A stretch of 15,065 nt of DNA from Bacteroidales bacterium (GTDB lineage: Bacteria > Bacteroidota > Bacteroidia > Bacteroidales > UBA932): positions 1-15,065 of the forward strand of contig JABUTQ010000200.1 of NCBI GenBank assembly GCA_021443605.1. Direction: 5' to 3'. Each line of letters begins with the position of its first letter. The first letter of the stretch is position 1. Made by a program: the position numbers and the translations under genes. Positions 7,370 to 14,907 of the stretch are shown in pieces. Below the pieces are notes generated by a model. That model was not told the origin of the DNA. It did no database searches and saw only the letters and a program-made list of their open reading frames with translations.

Positions 7370-7421
7370 CGGCACGAATAAGCGCCGTAAAGCATCTTAT
7401 CAGCCAAAGAAATTATTGAAA

Positions 7422-8072
7422 ATGAAAAGAGTAATTTGTTTATCGATACTTTGTCTATTGAGTATCAGCAGTTTCGGTCAAGAATTCATATTCTGCACAA
7501 CAAAAGGAGTGAAGTGTCTGTACGCCAACAGAGACGCTTCCGGCAAACTCATCAACACTATGACGGAAGAAGTCGGAGAGAAAACGATAACCGGCACAAA
7601 ACAGAGCATAATCTTCTATTATGATTTTTTTGACAAAAAGGGAAAATCGAGATTTAATGGAGAGCCTCTGAAATTGGAAGGGCAGATGGACGGCAACGGA
7701 AAGATAAAAGTGAAAATGTCCCCTATGTTGAAGGCGATGAAGGCTCCCGATTATATCGTAAAAGGGAATGTGTCGAGCATCCCAATCACCGCAAAACCCG
7801 GCGACAAGTTTCCCGATGAGGATATTGAAATTGACGCAGGAATATCTGCAACGATGCACGTAAAAGACGTTTCAGTCATCGGTGAGGAAAATGTAACCAC
7901 CGCAGCCGGCACCTTCAAATGCATCGTGGTTAAAGGCGCTCAAGACCTTATGGGAGAATACAATACGTATAAAACCTATATCTGCAAGGGGACCGGAATC
8001 ATCAAGCAGGAGATTTGGGACAAGAATGGCAAACTCGTCCGGGTATTCACCCTTGAAAAGATAACCCGATAA
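7422..8072 (+). CDS. Secreted DUF3108/TapB-like protein, function unknown
   Basis: A 216-residue exported protein. A signal peptide (about 1-20) has two basic residues, a hydrophobic core CLSILCLLSIS and a likely cut after SFGQ. The mature part is a lysine-rich, probably all-beta domain. The C-terminal pattern is TAAGTFKCIVVKG (160-172), then YKTYICKGTGIIKQEIWDKN (183-202) and VRVFTLEKI. It resembles the DUF3108/TapB-like envelope proteins of Bacteroidetes, where a conserved aGtFkC...vG.ik motif recurs; I recognise this from memory only. Cys25, Cys32, Cys167 and Cys188 could form disulfides. The 32 codons upstream to ATG 7326 are rejected because the promoter lies inside them and they would mask the signal peptide. 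It is divergent from mutA and monocistronic up to the terminator at 8089. The biological role is unknown. Confidence 0.75.
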   Translation: MKRVICLSILCLLSISSFGQEFIFCTTKGVKCLYANRDASGKLINTMTEEVGEKTITGTKQSIIFYYDFFDKKGKSRFNGEPLKLEGQMDGNGKIKVKMSPMLKAMKAPDYIVKGNVSSIPITAKPGDKFPDEDIEIDAGISATMHVKDVSVIGEENVTTAAGTFKCIVVKGAQDLMGEYNTYKTYICKGTGIIKQEIWDKNGKLVRVFTLEKITR

Positions 8073-8081
8073 TCCGGTGAC

Positions 8082-8134
8082 AAAAAAGCAACCGCCGCAC
8101 AACGCAAGATGCAAGGTGCGGCGGTTGTTTTTTT
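8082..8134. terminator. Strong bidirectional terminator
   Basis: A perfect 12-bp stem pairs CAACCGCCGCAC (8089-8100) with GTGCGGCGGTTG (8116-8127) around a 15-base loop, followed by seven T and preceded by six A. It serves the rightward TapB-like gene (stop 8072) and the leftward peptidase gene (stop 8147), which converge on it. Confidence 0.92.
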
Positions 8135-8146
8135 GACAAAATATCG

Positions 8147-10243
8147 TTACCAGGTAACAAGGCCGGCTTCTTTCAAAGCATCCAGATATTTCATAATGTT
8201 TTCAAGACTATCGGCATCGGGGAATTGAACATCCTGCATCTTCTTGATATCCAGTGCCGTATTCACACCATCCGCAAGTTTGGCGATATCGTCTGCGTGA
8301 GACAGGGCACTTCTTCTGCCATTGGCCGGAACCAATCCATATTTCTTGAGAAGGTCCTGTGACACGCTTCTTGTGGCACCATATCCCAGATCTTTAACCT
8401 TGGATGTGGCTTTCGGCTTCACTTTCGACGCCTTCTTTTCAAGGTCTGAAAGGACTATCCCTTTGGGTGCTGCAACTCCGAGTGATGCGGCAACAACTTT
8501 GGCAGCGGCATCAATATCCTTTCCGAAAGAGGCCGATTTCTCTTGGAGAGATACACTCAGACTCTCTACATAGCCTGCAAGCTCTGCACTCGCAGGGGCA
8601 AGTTCAAGGACGCTTTTGAGGGTGGCCTTTTCGTTGTTGAGGAGTGCATCCTGGTCGAAACGCGCCTTTTTATAAAGGGTTGCAAAAGAAGAAGCATCGC
8701 TCTTGGCAAGGGCGCTGAGGTCGTCTGCAAGCTTTACGGACATCCTCTTGCCGGCATTTGAAGCCACTTCGGATGCTATCGCAACAGCCCCTTTCACATC
8801 AGCGGAGGCGATTGTGTAAGCAACTGATGCACAGATGACTGCAGCTCTGTGAAGCTGTGTAGGGTCGCATACGGAAGGGCGGTCTCCCGATGTATGATAG
8901 TATGAATCGGGCCAAGTATTGAGGATTGTCATAGGCACCATAAGCCCCCAATCGCTGAACACCTCGTGGTCGGAAGCCCCATAATGCGCGCTGATTGAAT
9001 AATAGAACGGATCGCGCGAACCGGTGGCGCTATAGACCGGCTTAATCGCTTCGGGACGCCCCATACCAGTTGATACCATCGACTTGTTGGTAGCCCCCAT
9101 ATAGTGGAAGAATGATTCCTGTACGTCATTGAGATAGTGAGGATTACCCATCAAGGTACGATGTCCGCAGAAAAGCGAGCCGTCTTTGCTGAGCCAAAGC
9201 CCCACCATATCGAGATTGAGGCCGCAGAGGAGCTTGTCGACTATCTCCTTGTTGTTAGCAACCCACGGAATAGTTCCGGAGAACTCATTTACCCAGATAA
9301 AGCGAAGTCCGCGTTTGGGCTGCGGAATCTTCCCTTCGTCAATAAGCTTTTTCAGAGAACGGGCGATGTCAAGAAGCACTGCTGATCCGGAAATATTGTC
9401 GTTGGCTCCAAGCTTTACATATCCCTCAAAAAGATGTGCCACGAATATCACTTCACCGGCATTGGGGTCGCTACCCGGAATAAGGCAAGTAGGGACTTCA
9501 TTATCAGTATCTTCCGTCACTGCCTTGACTTTGGCGTGTACGGTAATCTTCTCACCCGAGCGGAGCCTGTCGCGAAGCACATGGCCGTCTCGGGGTGTGA
9601 TGTTGAAGCAGAATGTCTTCTCTGCGCGGATACTGCTGTTGGGAATCTGAATGGGATCTCTAAGCGGACGGGGAGCATTGAAACTTACGGCACCCAAAGC
9701 GCCGGCCGGCAAAGCTCTTGAAAGCACTGCCGAACCACTGCCATCGGTGAGAAGAATCTTTCCTTTTACATCCACTTTAGCAAGCTCGTCAGGAGTGCCG
9801 TTTCCAACCCAAACAAGTTCTGCCGTGACATCAGCATCAGAGCTTCCTTGTGCAAGATATGCAGCAAGATCTTCATAATCAGCGATTTTTGTAAGTTTGG
9901 GACTTACCTCCCACAAAGAGCCTTCAACACCATCCCAAGCCTTTGACTTTCCGACAACCTCAATCTTCGCATTGTCGATGCCAAAAGATTTCAGCTTGTT
10001 CAGTACATATTCCGATTCAAAGAAATGGCCTTGATATTCGGCGTGGCTGCGGTTGCGCTCATACGGAGCCAAGTCCATGACATAACTGTATGTCCTGTCA
10101 CCTGAAGTCTCCCCTACAATCAGGTCGTAAATTTTCTCGTCAAGGAGGAGATGATTGAATGGCGTCGTGTAATTCTGGGCAAAAGAGGCCAACGGCGACA
10201 GCATTGCAACTGCCACCGATAGAATTGTAACTATTTTTTTCAT
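8147..10243 (-). CDS. Exported M28-type zinc metallopeptidase with PA insert
   Basis: A 698-residue exported protein with a clear signal peptide ending ASFAQ (cut about 23). An N-terminal region leads into a PA-like insert (about 140-240, VDVKGKILLTDGSG and GALGAVSFNAP). The M28 core then shows AHLFEG...GANDNISGSAVLL with metal ligand His270 and bridging Asp282, NEFSGT with Glu320, LNLDMVG with Asp345, and YYHTSGD with His450. The HLxxx...GANDN layout is closer to the M28-like DUF4910/HLCHP group than to classical aminopeptidases with HxDS. The position of the usual catalytic base in EE is Asn319, so activity may be altered or the family may use another base. About 220 residues after the core (480-698) are Ala/Lys/Ser-rich, apparently helical and of unknown role. 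It starts 30 bases after the thioredoxin gene and is probably in its operon. It likely acts on peptides in the periplasm or outside the cell. Confidence 0.85.
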   Translation of the reverse strand: MKKIVTILSVAVAMLSPLASFAQNYTTPFNHLLLDEKIYDLIVGETSGDRTYSYVMDLAPYERNRSHAEYQGHFFESEYVLNKLKSFGIDNAKIEVVGKSKAWDGVEGSLWEVSPKLTKIADYEDLAAYLAQGSSDADVTAELVWVGNGTPDELAKVDVKGKILLTDGSGSAVLSRALPAGALGAVSFNAPRPLRDPIQIPNSSIRAEKTFCFNITPRDGHVLRDRLRSGEKITVHAKVKAVTEDTDNEVPTCLIPGSDPNAGEVIFVAHLFEGYVKLGANDNISGSAVLLDIARSLKKLIDEGKIPQPKRGLRFIWVNEFSGTIPWVANNKEIVDKLLCGLNLDMVGLWLSKDGSLFCGHRTLMGNPHYLNDVQESFFHYMGATNKSMVSTGMGRPEAIKPVYSATGSRDPFYYSISAHYGASDHEVFSDWGLMVPMTILNTWPDSYYHTSGDRPSVCDPTQLHRAAVICASVAYTIASADVKGAVAIASEVASNAGKRMSVKLADDLSALAKSDASSFATLYKKARFDQDALLNNEKATLKSVLELAPASAELAGYVESLSVSLQEKSASFGKDIDAAAKVVAASLGVAAPKGIVLSDLEKKASKVKPKATSKVKDLGYGATRSVSQDLLKKYGLVPANGRRSALSHADDIAKLADGVNTALDIKKMQDVQFPDADSLENIMKYLDALKEAGLVTW

Positions 10244-10273
10244 AATAATGTAAACTGATTGTCTGTCAAGTTA

Positions 10274-10741
10274 TTAAATCGCACTTGGAGTCCAACATTT
10301 CAGGAATCGGAGCACCTTGTCTTTATTGTACCCCTTGCCTTCCTCGAGGAAACTGCTGTCTTGAATATGAATCACGCCCCCTTTACCATCCAGCACAACA
10401 AGGGCGGGATAGCCGAAACGACCGGGATTGCCCAATCTCTTGAGGAGATTTTCGGCAGCCCCCTTGCGAGGATAATTCACATGGATATAGACGTAATTGT
10501 CATCAATCACTTTTGCGATGTCAGCATCTTTTGTGATGAAATCGGCAAACATAAGGCACCACGAGCACCAGTTGCCTCCCACCTGGCATATCACGTTCTT
10601 GCCGGCTTGGGCGGCATCGGATACAGCCTTGTCTATTTGGGCCATAGGGTCGATATTTTCATCATAGACCTTGACGGCCTGTCCGTTGGCAGTGAATACG
10701 ACTGCAAAAAAGACAATTGAGATTAAGATAAATTTTTTCAT
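10274..10741 (-). CDS. Exported thioredoxin-family protein (WCSWC)
   Basis: A 155-residue thiol-disulfide protein with an N-terminal signal peptide (hydrophobic 4-18, likely cut after ANGQ), so it acts in the periplasm. The active-site context is GGNWCSWCLMF (Cys59, Cys62), as in Thioredoxin_7/DsbD-gamma-like domains. The cis-proline is in GYPALVVLD (Pro112), followed by GxxG-type strands. A third cysteine, Cys149, lies near the C-terminus in LKCW. No membrane electron donor such as DsbD is next to it. It lies between recJ (47-base gap with its own -7 element) and the exported metallopeptidase (30-base gap). It may therefore be co-transcribed with the peptidase and help its folding, but that is inference. 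Confidence 0.86.
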   Translation of the reverse strand: MKKFILISIVFFAVVFTANGQAVKVYDENIDPMAQIDKAVSDAAQAGKNVICQVGGNWCSWCLMFADFITKDADIAKVIDDNYVYIHVNYPRKGAAENLLKRLGNPGRFGYPALVVLDGKGGVIHIQDSSFLEEGKGYNKDKVLRFLKCWTPSAI

Positions 10742-10757
10742 AGCGGCTATTTTTTTG

Positions 10758-10765
10758 CAAAAATA
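10758..10765 (-). promoter_or_regulatory. -7 promoter element of the thioredoxin-peptidase pair
   Basis: The minus strand reads TATTTTTG, an exact TAnnTTTG match 17-24 bases upstream of the thioredoxin ATG at 10741. No TTTG lies at the expected upstream spacing. The sequence is T-rich, so chance is possible. If real, the pair is transcribed independently of recJ. Confidence 0.42.
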
Positions 10766-10788
10766 ACCATAATTGGTGTGTTTGTCAC

Positions 10789-12528
10789 CTATTTGGAAAA
10801 AATATCTTCCCTGTCTTTGATATCCTTTACCCTCAACTGGATATTTGCAAGACCGCGATAATAGTTTTCCGCTATGGAATAACAGATATCCACAGGGTTT
10901 CCGGCGTGGAGATGATCAAAATGCTCCGACTTGTTGAAGGCGATTGCAGAGATGGGCTGATATGAATAATCTTCCTGTATGAGTTCCAGTTTCAAATGGC
11001 CGCTGTCGGAACCGACCTTGCGCCCGTTGCCGTTGTCATATACGTTTTCCGAAATGAAAACCGGAGACATATTTCCGGGGCCGAACGGCTGGAATTGCTT
11101 CAGAATACGGAAGAATTTTGGAGTTATCTGCTTGAAATCCAGGTATGTATCAATATTTACAATCGGTGTGAGCATATCTTCGGAAATCTTGCCGGCCACA
11201 TATTTTTCAAAGCGGGCGGAAAACTCGGCAAAGTTCTCCTCCTTCATAGTCAGGCCTGCGGCATAAATATGCCCACCGAAGTTTTCCAAAAGGTCTGAAC
11301 ACGATTCAATGGCATCGTACAAGTCGAAACCGGGGATTGACCTTGCAGAACCGGTGATGAAGCCGTTTGATTTGGTAAGAACGATTGTGGGACGGAAGAA
11401 CGATTCTACCAACCTCGAAGCCACAATCCCCACTACTCCCTTGTGCCACTGTGGATTATAAACAATAGTGGATTTCCTGTCATTGAAATCATGAGCTGTG
11501 CGCACCATTTCGATGGCTTCGTAAGTAATCTCCCGATCGATGCTCTTGCGCTCGTTGTTATGGCTGTTTATCTCGTCGCCAATCTTGCGGGCATCTTCAT
11601 CGTCACGCGAAATGAGCAGCTCGACGGCAGTCCTCCCCTGCTCCATACGCCCCGCCGCGTTGAGCCTCGGGCCAATCTTGAAGACGATTTCGTCTATGGT
11701 GATATTGTGCTTCTCCAAACCCGAAAGCTTGATGAGCGAAAGCAACCCTTTGCGGGGATTGCTGTTGAGCTGTTTGAGCCCGTAGTATGCCAACACCCTG
11801 TTTTCACCCGTCACAGAGACCAAATCAGAGGCGATGCTCACTACCAGCAAATCCAAAAGCTCGAGCACCCTCTCTTTGGGAATGTCGTATTTCATCGCAT
11901 AAGCCTGGGCAAGCTTGAATCCCACGCCACATCCGCTCAAATCATCGAAAGGATAGGTGCTATCTGTCCGCTTGGGGTCCAAAACAGCCAGTGCGTCAGG
12001 AATTTCTGCATCCGGAAGGTGATGGTCGCATATTATCACATCGATGCCGGAAGAGCGGGCATATTTCACTTTCTCAATTGCCTTGATACCGCAGTCGAGG
12101 GTGATTATAAGAGTACATCCACGCTCCTTGGCCCAATCTATCCCCTTGTAAGAGAGGCCATATCCTTCATCATACCTATCGGGAATATAGTAAAAGAGAT
12201 TTTTGGTCAGCCTGCTGAGAAATATATACACGAGGGCCACCGCAGTGGTGCCATCCACATCATAATCGCCGTAAATCAGGATATTTTCCTTGGAATCGAC
12301 AGCTTTCTTAATTCTCTCGACAGCTTTGTCCATATCGGTCATAAGGAACGGATCGTGGAGCATACTCAAATCGGGACGGAAAAACTCCCTCGCCTGGGCA
12401 TACGAGGTTATCCCCCTCTGCACCAGAAGGTTTGCCAAAACTTGATCAATCCCCACCTCTTGTGCCAACTGACGCACAAGGGCCGGATTCCCAGGCTCCT
12501 TGACTATCCATTTCTTATCAACCGTCAT
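10789..12528 (-). CDS. recJ: Single-stranded-DNA-specific 5'-3' exonuclease RecJ
   Basis: Degrades single-stranded DNA 5' to 3' in RecF-pathway recombination, mismatch repair and base-excision repair; cytosolic. From ATG 12528 it has 579 residues, normal for RecJ. A TTG three codons upstream (12537) is also open but lies inside the -7 promoter box, so it cannot be the start of that transcript. The DHH phosphoesterase motifs are complete: IYGDYDVDG (Asp88, Asp90, Asp92), ITLDCG (Asp145), CDHHLPDAEIP (DHH 168-170) and DDLSGCGVGFKLA. The RLNAAGRM motif and the DHHA1 domain GGHIYAAGLTM follow, then a C-terminal OB-like domain. It is divergent from lysS, with overlapping promoters. The predicted transcript would be leaderless or nearly so. 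Confidence 0.97.
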   Translation of the reverse strand: MTVDKKWIVKEPGNPALVRQLAQEVGIDQVLANLLVQRGITSYAQAREFFRPDLSMLHDPFLMTDMDKAVERIKKAVDSKENILIYGDYDVDGTTAVALVYIFLSRLTKNLFYYIPDRYDEGYGLSYKGIDWAKERGCTLIITLDCGIKAIEKVKYARSSGIDVIICDHHLPDAEIPDALAVLDPKRTDSTYPFDDLSGCGVGFKLAQAYAMKYDIPKERVLELLDLLVVSIASDLVSVTGENRVLAYYGLKQLNSNPRKGLLSLIKLSGLEKHNITIDEIVFKIGPRLNAAGRMEQGRTAVELLISRDDEDARKIGDEINSHNNERKSIDREITYEAIEMVRTAHDFNDRKSTIVYNPQWHKGVVGIVASRLVESFFRPTIVLTKSNGFITGSARSIPGFDLYDAIESCSDLLENFGGHIYAAGLTMKEENFAEFSARFEKYVAGKISEDMLTPIVNIDTYLDFKQITPKFFRILKQFQPFGPGNMSPVFISENVYDNGNGRKVGSDSGHLKLELIQEDYSYQPISAIAFNKSEHFDHLHAGNPVDICYSIAENYYRGLANIQLRVKDIKDREDIFSK

Positions 12529-12534
12529 ATCGCG

Positions 12535-12566
12535 CAAAGATAAACATATAAATTTGATTATAGAAA
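12535..12566 (-). promoter_or_regulatory. Promoter of recJ, overlapping the lysS promoter
   Basis: The minus strand shows TTTC (12566-12563, one base off TTTG), a 20-base spacer, then an exact TATCTTTG (12542-12535). Only six bases (CGCGAT) separate the box from the ATG, so transcription should start at or just before the start codon. It overlaps the lysS -35-like element at 12553-12556. Confidence 0.65.
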
Positions 12567-12583
12567 TAAAAAGATTACTTTTG
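12553..12583 (+). promoter_or_regulatory. Promoter of the lysS-methyltransferase operon
   Basis: TTTG (12553-12556), a 19-base spacer, then TACTTTTG (12576-12583), exact at all defined consensus positions. The predicted start near 12590 gives a leader of about 19 bases before ATG 12609. Confidence 0.75.
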
Positions 12584-12608
12584 CGACCTTAAAGAATATG
12601 AACAACTT

Positions 12609-14120
12609 ATGGAGAATTTAGACCTCAACGAACAGGAATTGAACCGCAGGGCCTCGCTGAAGGCTATGAGAGATCTCGGCATCGAACCTTATCCTGCCGA
12701 GCAGTTTCCCGTCAATGCAGACACAGAAGATATTAAGGCCAATTACAATGACGAAATCCACAATTTCGACAACGTATCAATAGCCGGAAGAATAATGAGC
12801 CGTCGCATTATGGGGGCAGCGTCTTTTATCGAACTTCAAGACGACAAGGGGCGTATTCAGGTTTATATCAAGAGAGATGAGATTTGCCCCGGCGAAGACA
12901 AGACACTATACAACACCGTGTTCAAGAAGCTTCTCGACATAGGCGATATCATTGGTATTCAAGGATATGCATTCATCACCCAAACCGGCCAGCTTTCGGT
13001 TCATGCAAAGAGTCTGAAAGTGCTCAGCAAATCGCTCCGCGTGCTTCCAATCGTGAAAGAGAAAGACGGAGAGGTTTATGACTCCTTCAGCGATCCAGAG
13101 CTCCGCTATCGTATGAGATATGTGGACCTTATCGTGAATCCAGAGGTCAAGGACACCTTCATAAAGAGATCGATTATCGTTTCGACTATGAGGCAGTTCT
13201 TCAATGAAAATGGATGTCTCGAAGTGGAAACTCCTATCCTTCAGTCTATTCCGGGCGGCGCCACTGCAAGGCCGTTCATCACCCACCACAACACTCTCGA
13301 CATTCCTCTCTATCTGAGAATTGCAAACGAGCTCTATCTCAAGCGCCTGATTGTCGGAGGTTTCAAGGGTGTATATGAGTTTGCGAAGGATTTCCGCAAC
13401 GAGGGGATGGACCGCACCCACAATCCCGAGTTTACCTGTATGGAGATTTACGTTGCCTACAAGGACTACATCTGGATGATGGAATTTGTGGAGCAGCTCC
13501 TTGAGAAAGTTGCCATTGCCACGAACGGCCGCACCAAGTTTGACGTTTGGGGCAACGAAATCGAGTTCAAGGCTCCTTACCGACGCCTCCCGATGCTCGA
13601 CGCAATCAAGGAATATGCAGGCGTGGATATCAGCAACATGACTGAGGAAGAGCTTCGCGCCACTTGCGAAAAGATGAACGTTCCCATCTCACCTTCAATG
13701 GGTTACGGAAAGCTTGTAGATGCTCTCTTCGGAGAATATTGCGAAAAGAAGCTCATCCAGCCGACCTATATCATCGATTATCCCGTGGAGATGTCTCCTC
13801 TCACAAAGCGCCATCGCACAAATCCACGCCTCACGGAGCGTTTCGAGCTCTTCGTAAACGGAAAGGAACTTGCAAACGCATACAGCGAGCTCAACGACCC
13901 TATAGACCAGTTGGAGCGCTTCCAGGATCAGGTTAAACTGAAGGACAAGGGAGACGACGAAGCTATGTATATCGATATGGACTTCGTCCGTGCACTCGAA
14001 TATGGAATGCCTCCCACATCGGGCTTGGGAATGGGAATAGACCGTCTCACAATGTTTATGACCAACAGTCAGACAATTCAAGACGTGCTGTTCTTCCCGC
14101 AAATGAAGCCGGAAAAATAG
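12609..14120 (+). CDS. lysS: Lysyl-tRNA synthetase, class II
   Basis: Charges tRNA-Lys with lysine in the cytosol; essential for translation. The 503-residue protein has the N-terminal anticodon-binding OB fold (about 57-150, VSIAGRIMSRRIMGAASFIELQD) and a class II catalytic domain. Motif 1 ends at VETPIL (206-211). Motif 2 is FRNEGMDRTHNPEFT (262-276) with the ATP-binding arginines, and motif 3 is GLGMGIDRL (472-480). The lysine-pocket region GGATARPF (216-223) is intact. Length is standard for bacterial LysS. An earlier ATG at 12598 is out of frame. It shares a transcript with the methyltransferase gene, whose ATG follows the TAG stop without a gap. Confidence 0.98.
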   Translation: MENLDLNEQELNRRASLKAMRDLGIEPYPAEQFPVNADTEDIKANYNDEIHNFDNVSIAGRIMSRRIMGAASFIELQDDKGRIQVYIKRDEICPGEDKTLYNTVFKKLLDIGDIIGIQGYAFITQTGQLSVHAKSLKVLSKSLRVLPIVKEKDGEVYDSFSDPELRYRMRYVDLIVNPEVKDTFIKRSIIVSTMRQFFNENGCLEVETPILQSIPGGATARPFITHHNTLDIPLYLRIANELYLKRLIVGGFKGVYEFAKDFRNEGMDRTHNPEFTCMEIYVAYKDYIWMMEFVEQLLEKVAIATNGRTKFDVWGNEIEFKAPYRRLPMLDAIKEYAGVDISNMTEEELRATCEKMNVPISPSMGYGKLVDALFGEYCEKKLIQPTYIIDYPVEMSPLTKRHRTNPRLTERFELFVNGKELANAYSELNDPIDQLERFQDQVKLKDKGDDEAMYIDMDFVRALEYGMPPTSGLGMGIDRLTMFMTNSQTIQDVLFFPQMKPEK

Positions 14121-14906
14121 ATGGACGAAATCACTTCTGCAAAAAATCCCAAAATCAGACAGGTATGCACTTTGATTGAAAAATCGAGGGAGCGCCGTGC
14201 CTTAGGGCTTTTTGTGGTTGAAGGAAAAAGAGAGATTGAACACTGCATAAAAGGGGGCTTTCCCATCGAAAGCCTCTTTTTCTGTGAAGAGATAGCCCCT
14301 TTTAACACGATTTCTGAACTGCTATCTCCTGAAACTCAGGTATTTAAAGTATCGCATGAGGCTTATTCCAAAATCGCCTATCGTGAAGGGACAGAAGGAG
14401 TAGTGGCCATTGTTCGAGAGAGGGAGAGAAAATTGGAAGAGGTTGTGCTGAAAGAAGCCCCGTTCGTGATTGTCCTCGAATCGGTGGAGAAGCCCGGCAA
14501 CCTCGGAGCCGTACTCCGGACTGCGGATGCCTGCGGAGCAGCTGCCGTTGTTGTCTGCGACCCGCTCACAGACCTTTATAATCCGAATCTGATACGCGCC
14601 AGCATTGGCGGAATTTTTACGCTGCCGGTGTTCACCTGCTCGTCAGAAGAGGCTTTTGGGTGGCTTAAATCAAATGATTTCCAGATACTTACAGCTCAGC
14701 TTCAAGATTCTGAGCTTTACTATGACGTGGATATGAAGCAGCCTACGGCTGTGGTGTTCGGCACCGAATCCACCGGCTTGTCCGATTTCTGGAGAATGCG
14801 CTCTGACAAGAAGATACGGATACCGATGCTCGGAGAGCTCGACTCCCTGAACGTCTCCGTCTCCGTGGCAATCCTCAGCTACGAAGCCGTAAGGCAGAAA
14901 AGGTAG
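14121..14906 (+). CDS. SpoU/TrmH-family RNA 2'-O-methyltransferase
   Basis: A SPOUT-class enzyme that transfers a methyl group from S-adenosylmethionine to a ribose 2'-OH in rRNA or tRNA; the target nucleotide cannot be told from sequence. The N-terminal substrate-binding domain (about 1-100) has FVVEGKREIEHC (31-42), like the RlmB/TsnR-type binding domain. The catalytic domain shows motif 1 EKPGNLGAVLRTADACGA (123-140), motif 2 VVFGTESTGLS (211-221) and motif 3 IPMLGELDSLNVSVSVAILSYE (234-255), the knotted SAM site. At 261 residues the length is normal. The start codon directly abuts the lysS stop (TAGATG), implying translational coupling. A 23-bp tandem array begins one base after its stop. 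Confidence 0.92.
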   Translation: MDEITSAKNPKIRQVCTLIEKSRERRALGLFVVEGKREIEHCIKGGFPIESLFFCEEIAPFNTISELLSPETQVFKVSHEAYSKIAYREGTEGVVAIVRERERKLEEVVLKEAPFVIVLESVEKPGNLGAVLRTADACGAAAVVVCDPLTDLYNPNLIRASIGGIFTLPVFTCSSEEAFGWLKSNDFQILTAQLQDSELYYDVDMKQPTAVVFGTESTGLSDFWRMRSDKKIRIPMLGELDSLNVSVSVAILSYEAVRQKR

Positions 14907-14907
14907 G

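Noticed and set aside
7326..7421. N-terminal extension of the TapB-like protein from ATG 7326
   Set aside because: The promoter -7 box lies inside this stretch, and the extension would bury a clear signal peptide that starts at 7422.
9186..9650. A 154-codon plus-strand open frame within the peptidase gene
   Set aside because: It is antisense to the metal-binding core of the M28 protein, with low-complexity Ser/Leu content typical of a shadow frame.
12529..12537. TTG start for recJ three codons upstream of ATG 12528
   Set aside because: The TTG is part of the -7 promoter box TATCTTTG, so it would not be in the mRNA.
11443..12543. A 366-codon open frame on the plus strand
   Set aside because: It is exactly antisense to recJ, whose DHH motifs are complete. 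The translation shows no recognisable domain, and no promoter serves it.
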